Assembly (NCBI GenBank): GCA_035369845.1
Contig: DAOOVD010000001.1
Span: 1 to 64,000, forward strand
Direction of reading: 5' to 3'
Source: DAOOVD01 sp035369845
Lineage (GTDB): Bacteria; Bacillota; Desulfotomaculia; Desulfotomaculales; Pelotomaculaceae
Length of the DNA stretch: 64,000 bases
The notes below the pieces were generated by a model. It saw only the letters and a list, made by a program, of their open reading frames with translations, made no database searches and was not told the DNA's origin. Shown piece after piece: positions 60,711 to 64,000 of the stretch; position 1 is the stretch's first letter; each line of letters begins with the position of its first letter. Both the position numbers and the translations under genes were made by a program.

Positions 60711-62264
60711 ATGATTAAGACTCAAAGGGATCGCAACTTGAACGGCATGCAGGACAATCCTTACTATTTTGCCCTGGGTTTGGGAAAAGAAAATGTGGAT
60801 AATTTGGGAATTTTGGAATTGCGCCGTTTTGCCAGTGAGTTTGAGCAGGTCCTGGAAGCCTCTCACGACGGTATTTTCATCACCGACGGCTTTGGCAAGG
60901 TCTTGATGGTCAACAGCGCATGGGAGCGTATCTGCGGAATATCGAGGGAATTTGTCGTCGGCAAGTATGCCCAGGACATGGTTGACCAGGGTTTTTACTC
61001 CGAATCCGCTGCAATGGCCGCGATCAGGGCAAGAAAAAAGGTTACCGTTATGCTGAGAATGACAAGAGGGGACAAGGTCGGCCAGAAGATAATGGCCACC
61101 GGGATTCCGGTTTTGGATGATAAGGGTGAAATAAAAAGGGTAGTTGTAAATGTGAGAGATATTACCGAAATAGTCAATCTGAAGGATCAGCTGGAAGAGA
61201 CCCAGCAGCTCAATGAGAAATACGCCGCCGAGCTCGAGCAGATGAGAGTTCAGCAGGCGGAGTTCGACGATGTGATAGCAAGCAGCACCAAAACAAAAAG
61301 GGTTTTGGAAATGGCGGCCCAGGTTGCCAAGGTGGATTCTACAGTGCTCATTACCGGCGAATCGGGGGTCGGCAAAGAGGTGATCGCCAATGTTATCCAC
61401 CGCCTGAGCCAGAGAGCCAGGGGAACTTTGATTAAGATAAACTGTGGTGCCATCCCGGAAAATCTGCTGGAGTCCGAACTTTTCGGGTATGAGCCGGGCG
61501 CTTTCACCGGTGCGAGAAAGCAGGGGAAGCCAGGCATGTTTGAACTGGCGGAGAAGGGTACTCTTTTTCTGGACGAGATCGGCGACCTTTCTTTGAACCT
61601 CCAGGTAAAGCTTTTAAGAGTATTGCAGGACCACGAGGTGATAAGAGTCGGGGGGTTGAAACCCATACCGGTTGATGCCCGGATAATCGCGGCCACTCAT
61701 AAGGATCTTTTCAAAATGGTTAAAATGGATAAATTCAGGGATGATCTGTATTACCGGCTCAATGTGGTATCCATAGAAATACCGCCCCTGCGTGAGCGGA
61801 AAGAGGACATACCGCTGCTTGCCCTGCATATTCTGGGGAAGCTCAATAAAAAATACGGCTTGAATAAATGTTTCTCACCCGAGGTGATCGAGAGGTTTGT
61901 CGGTTACCCGTGGCCCGGAAATATTCGTGAGCTTGAAAACGTTATCGAGCGAATGGTGGTAATGACCAGGGAGGAGGAAATCCGGTCCCTGCATTTGCCG
62001 GTTTCGATAAAGAATTATGCTTCTTCAGAAGAAGACATATCTTTTCCCGGGCTTATGCCTTTGCAGAAAGCTGTTGAAAAAGTGGAAAAGCAGCTCATCG
62101 AGCAGGCGCTGAAAAACTACAGAAGCACGAGAAAAGTGGCCAGGGCGCTGAGGGTCAGCCAGTCGACGGTGGTGAGGAAAATAAAAAAATACTGTCTTTC
62201 CTTTAGTCCGGAATCCGAACAGGAGCCGGAACTCTACTACGATAATTTAAAAATGCGGATTTGA
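60711..62264 (+). CDS. PAS-domain sigma54-dependent transcriptional activator
   Basis: A 517-residue enhancer-binding protein. It has an N-terminal PAS sensor domain (about 40-155; ASHDGIFITDGFGKVLMVN), a coiled coil (155-185), an AAA+ domain (about 190-425) with Walker A GESGVGKE (216) and the sigma54-contacting GAFTGA (263-268), and a C-terminal helix-turn-helix (about 470-495). No receiver domain is present, so it probably senses a small molecule through PAS. ATG 60711 fits GGAAGGTGG upstream. It faces a sigma54 promoter and a CoA-transferase gene, its likely target. Confidence 0.95.
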   Translation: MIKTQRDRNLNGMQDNPYYFALGLGKENVDNLGILELRRFASEFEQVLEASHDGIFITDGFGKVLMVNSAWERICGISREFVVGKYAQDMVDQGFYSESAAMAAIRARKKVTVMLRMTRGDKVGQKIMATGIPVLDDKGEIKRVVVNVRDITEIVNLKDQLEETQQLNEKYAAELEQMRVQQAEFDDVIASSTKTKRVLEMAAQVAKVDSTVLITGESGVGKEVIANVIHRLSQRARGTLIKINCGAIPENLLESELFGYEPGAFTGARKQGKPGMFELAEKGTLFLDEIGDLSLNLQVKLLRVLQDHEVIRVGGLKPIPVDARIIAATHKDLFKMVKMDKFRDDLYYRLNVVSIEIPPLRERKEDIPLLALHILGKLNKKYGLNKCFSPEVIERFVGYPWPGNIRELENVIERMVVMTREEEIRSLHLPVSIKNYASSEEDISFPGLMPLQKAVEKVEKQLIEQALKNYRSTRKVARALRVSQSTVVRKIKKYCLSFSPESEQEPELYYDNLKMRI

Positions 62265-62280
62265 ATATTTTTTAAAGCTG

Positions 62281-62310
62281 AACCGGACCAGACCGGAATC
62301 CGGTTTTTTT
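62281..62310 (+). terminator. terminator of the sigma54 activator gene
   Basis: AACCGGA (62281-62287) and TCCGGTT (62299-62305) form a perfect stem, followed by a T run to 62310, 17 bases after the stop codon. Confidence 0.85.
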
Positions 62311-62605
62311 GCCTTTTTTAATCCGTCTGCAGCGAAACGGATTTCAATCGGCGATGCAGATACGGTTCATTATTGCCGAGCCTCCGGGCAGGTGCTCCCG
62401 GAGGCGCAGCTGCGCAATTTCGATTAAAAATTGCATCGCGGGCGGTGTTTTATTTTGCAAATATTTCTGGTTGCACGCGATCAGGGCCTTTGCAGTTTCA
62501 CCGGATTGCAATGCGCCTGATGCATAATAGACTCAGCGATTCAATATTGATAATAGTCGTAATATTCATGCAAAGCTGCATAGTAACTGAAAGCATAAAT
62601 TCAAG

Positions 62606-62649
62606 AGGCTTCCCTTGATGCATCCAAACATCAAAGGGCGGCCTTTTTT
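62606..62649 (+). terminator. second intrinsic terminator, end of the structured interval
   Basis: CCCTTGATG (62612-62620) pairs with CATCAAAGGG (62629-62638, one bulge), extended by AGGC/GCCT, then six T. It stands alone, 300 bases beyond the activator's own terminator and just ahead of the sigma54 promoter. Confidence 0.8.
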
Positions 62650-62666
62650 AGCCGACAAAAAATGTC

Positions 62667-62681
62667 TGGCACGTTATTTGC
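62667..62681 (+). promoter_or_regulatory. sigma54 (RpoN) -24/-12 promoter
   Basis: TGGCAC (62667-62672), five bases, then TTGC (62678-62681) matches the sigma54 consensus fully. It lies about 80 bases before the CoA-transferase start and downstream of a gene for a sigma54 activator. Start of transcription would be near 62692. Confidence 0.85.
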
Positions 62682-62760
62682 GGTTTTGCAGTGTTGGTAA
62701 AGCGATGCCGTTTAAAACAAAAATTATGCAAATTTTCAGAACAGGAGGTGTTTGCGCGAG

Positions 62761-64000
62761 ATGGCTGTATTTATATCAGCCGATGAAGCAGCAAAGTTGA
62801 TCAAAGACGGCGACACGGTAGCAATTACAGGTTTTGTCGGTATGGGCCACCCGGAAGAAATATCAAAGGCGGTTGAAAAGAGGTTTCTTGAAACAGGTCA
62901 GCCGAAAGGTTTGACCATGGCTTTCGGAGCCAGCCAGAACGACGGAAAGTCGAACTGGGGACTCAACCGCTGGGCAAAGGAAGGCTTGATTAGAAAAGTT
63001 GTTTCAGGCCACTGGGGACTTCAGCCAGATATGATCAAACTGGCAGTGGAAAACAAAATTGAAGCTTACAACCTCCCCCAGGGGGTAATGATGCATCTGT
63101 TCAGGGCGATTGCCGGTAGAAAGCCGGGTATTGTAACGCATGTGGGATTAAAAACATTTGTCGACCCGAGGGAGACGGGCGGCAGGTTAAACGACATCAG
63201 CCGGGAGGAGTACGTCAAACTTATTGAAATTGAAGGAAAGGAATACCTGTTTTACAAATCGTTCCCGGTTGACATTGCGTTCATAAGGGGAACCACCGCG
63301 GACGAAAACGGCAATATCTCCATAGAAAAGGAAGGCATATCCCTCGAATTCCTGGCGGTTGCGCTTGCGGCAAAAGGTTCCGGGGGCAAGGTGGTGGCTC
63401 AGGTTGAGAGGGTTGCCAGGGCCGGGGCGCTTCATCCCATGATGGTCAAGGTGCCTGGTGTTCTGGTAGACGCAGTGGTTGTTGCAAAACCGGAGAATCA
63501 CTGGCAGGTTCCCATGGCGGATCCGTACAATCCCGGCCTGAGCGGAGAATTAAGGGTCCCTCTCAGCAGTGTGAAACCTCTTCCGCTGAATGAAAGAAAA
63601 GTTATCTGCAGGAGATGCGCCATGGAATTGATTCCCAACGCGGTAGTCAACCTGGGTATCGGCATGCCGGAAGGCGTCGGCGCGGTGGCGGCGGAAGAGG
63701 GCATCAGCGAAACCATGACCATGACCGTGGAGCCCGGGGTTATCGGCGGGGTGCCTTTAAGCGGGCTGTACTTCGGAACTGCCGTAAACCCGGAGGCGAT
63801 GATCGACCACCCGTACAGTTTTGATTTTTACGACGGAGGAGGACTGGACCTTGCAGTGCTTGGTATGGCGGAGATGGACCGGTACGGAAACGTCAACGTC
63901 AGCAAGTTCGGTCCCCGCATTGCCGGAGCAGGCGGATTCATCAACATCACACAGAGCACGAAGACGGTTGTGTTCTGCGGCACTCTTACGGCCGGCGGTT
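62761..64000 (+). CDS. propionate CoA-transferase-like acyl-CoA:carboxylate CoA-transferase (3' end missing)
   Basis: A single-chain class I CoA-transferase (alpha and beta domains fused), open to the end of the window with at least 413 residues. It begins AVFISADEAAKLIKDGDTVAITGFVGMGHPE. The beta part holds the catalytic Glu324 in TVEPGVIGGVPLSG and the GIGMPEGVG segment. This fits propionate CoA-transferase / YdiF-like enzymes that swap CoA between acetyl- or propionyl-CoA and acids such as lactate or propionate. ATG 62761 has AGGAGGTG at 62743-62750. It is probably controlled by the PAS activator via the sigma54 promoter, which would tie acyl-CoA fermentation to that regulator. Confidence 0.92.
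   Translation, partial: MAVFISADEAAKLIKDGDTVAITGFVGMGHPEEISKAVEKRFLETGQPKGLTMAFGASQNDGKSNWGLNRWAKEGLIRKVVSGHWGLQPDMIKLAVENKIEAYNLPQGVMMHLFRAIAGRKPGIVTHVGLKTFVDPRETGGRLNDISREEYVKLIEIEGKEYLFYKSFPVDIAFIRGTTADENGNISIEKEGISLEFLAVALAAKGSGGKVVAQVERVARAGALHPMMVKVPGVLVDAVVVAKPENHWQVPMADPYNPGLSGELRVPLSSVKPLPLNERKVICRRCAMELIPNAVVNLGIGMPEGVGAVAAEEGISETMTMTVEPGVIGGVPLSGLYFGTAVNPEAMIDHPYSFDFYDGGGLDLAVLGMAEMDRYGNVNVSKFGPRIAGAGGFINITQSTKTVVFCGTLTAGG

Larger units (their letters stand above)
62265..62760. other. 496-base non-coding interval with tandem hairpins
   Basis: Between the activator and the CoA-transferase no credible gene exists. After the activator's terminator (62281-62310) stems lie end to end: ATCCGT/ACGGAT (62321-62342), TCGGC/GCCGA (62348-62379), GCCTCCGGG/CCCGGAGGC (62380-62405), GCAATTT/AAATTGC (62414-62434), ATCGCG/CGCGAT (62435-62481), ATCAGG..TTGCA/TGCAA..CCTGAT (62480-62521) and ATGCA/TGCAT (62568-62581). 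A second terminator (62606-62649) and the sigma54 promoter follow. It could be a structured RNA, or regulator-binding dyads upstream of the sigma54 promoter. Confidence 0.6.

Noticed and set aside
62309..62527. Open frames in the interval before the CoA-transferase (also 62373-62618 and 62615-62800)
   Set aside because: They overlap hairpins, the terminator or the sigma54 promoter and lack ribosome sites and protein motifs.
1..64000. CRISPR arrays, tRNA or rRNA genes, insertion sequences, prophage
   Set aside because: No regularly spaced repeats, no tRNA or rRNA sequence and no transposase, integrase or phage protein were found by reading.

Overview
This window most likely comes from an anaerobic, endospore-forming member of the Firmicutes (Bacillota), class Clostridia, close to Peptococcaceae such as Pelotomaculum or Desulfotomaculum. 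That placement is inferred from gene content, not from a database search. The signs are SepF and DivIVA division genes, a T-box leader, a PyrR-attenuated pyrimidine operon with the PyrK electron-transfer subunit, the DapL route to diaminopimelate, sporulation-associated YqhV, a PASTA-domain Ser/Thr kinase, many GTG and TTG starts behind strong AGGAGG-like ribosome sites, and moderately high GC. No rRNA, tRNA, CRISPR array, insertion sequence or phage gene was seen. Almost all of it is ordinary chromosomal housekeeping DNA read on the + strand.

Layout. 1-9.7 kb: tail of a beta-CASP metallohydrolase, pgeF, a two-component pair, an HlyD-like membrane protein, then the division cluster yggS-sepF-proC-yggT-divIVA, followed by a NUDIX hydrolase, a DUF2889-like protein and a DUF167 protein. 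9.7-17.1 kb: promoter, Ile T-box and ileS, a reverse-strand VanZ-like gene, lspA, an RluA-type pseudouridine synthase, reverse-strand DUF441 and phosphosulfolactate synthase genes, and yqhV. 17.2-19.0 kb: a FapA/DUF342 protein. 19.0-29.7 kb: the pyrimidine operon pyrR-pyrB-pyrC-carA-carB-pyrK-pyrD-(small reverse gene)-pyrF, with one attenuator before pyrR and another before pyrB; pyrE is not in the window. 29.7-40.5 kb: reverse-strand rqcH, a strongly structured non-coding stretch, ridA-like, a Ca2+-type P-ATPase, dapF, corA, dapL and an aspartate aminotransferase.

40.6-59.6 kb is a long co-directional run: yicC-type nuclease, remA, gmk, rpoZ, coaBC, priA, def, fmt, DUF116, rsmB, rlmN, fhaA-like, fhaB-like, PP2C phosphatase, RodA/FtsW, PBP, PASTA kinase, rsgA, rpe and a 40-residue RCKP zinc-ribbon protein. 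The fhaA-fhaB-phosphatase-rodA-pbp-kinase order resembles the wall-growth signalling cluster of Actinobacteria.

59.7-64 kb holds a GntR regulator, a small secreted protein (reverse strand), a PAS-sigma54 activator, a 300+ bp non-coding interval tiled with hairpins and closed by a Rho-independent terminator, and then a textbook -24/-12 sigma54 promoter in front of a propionate/acyl-CoA transferase that runs off the window. The interval 62.3-62.65 kb and the repeat-bearing intergenic DNA at 13.1 and 31.65-32.05 kb are the parts least explained by known genes.
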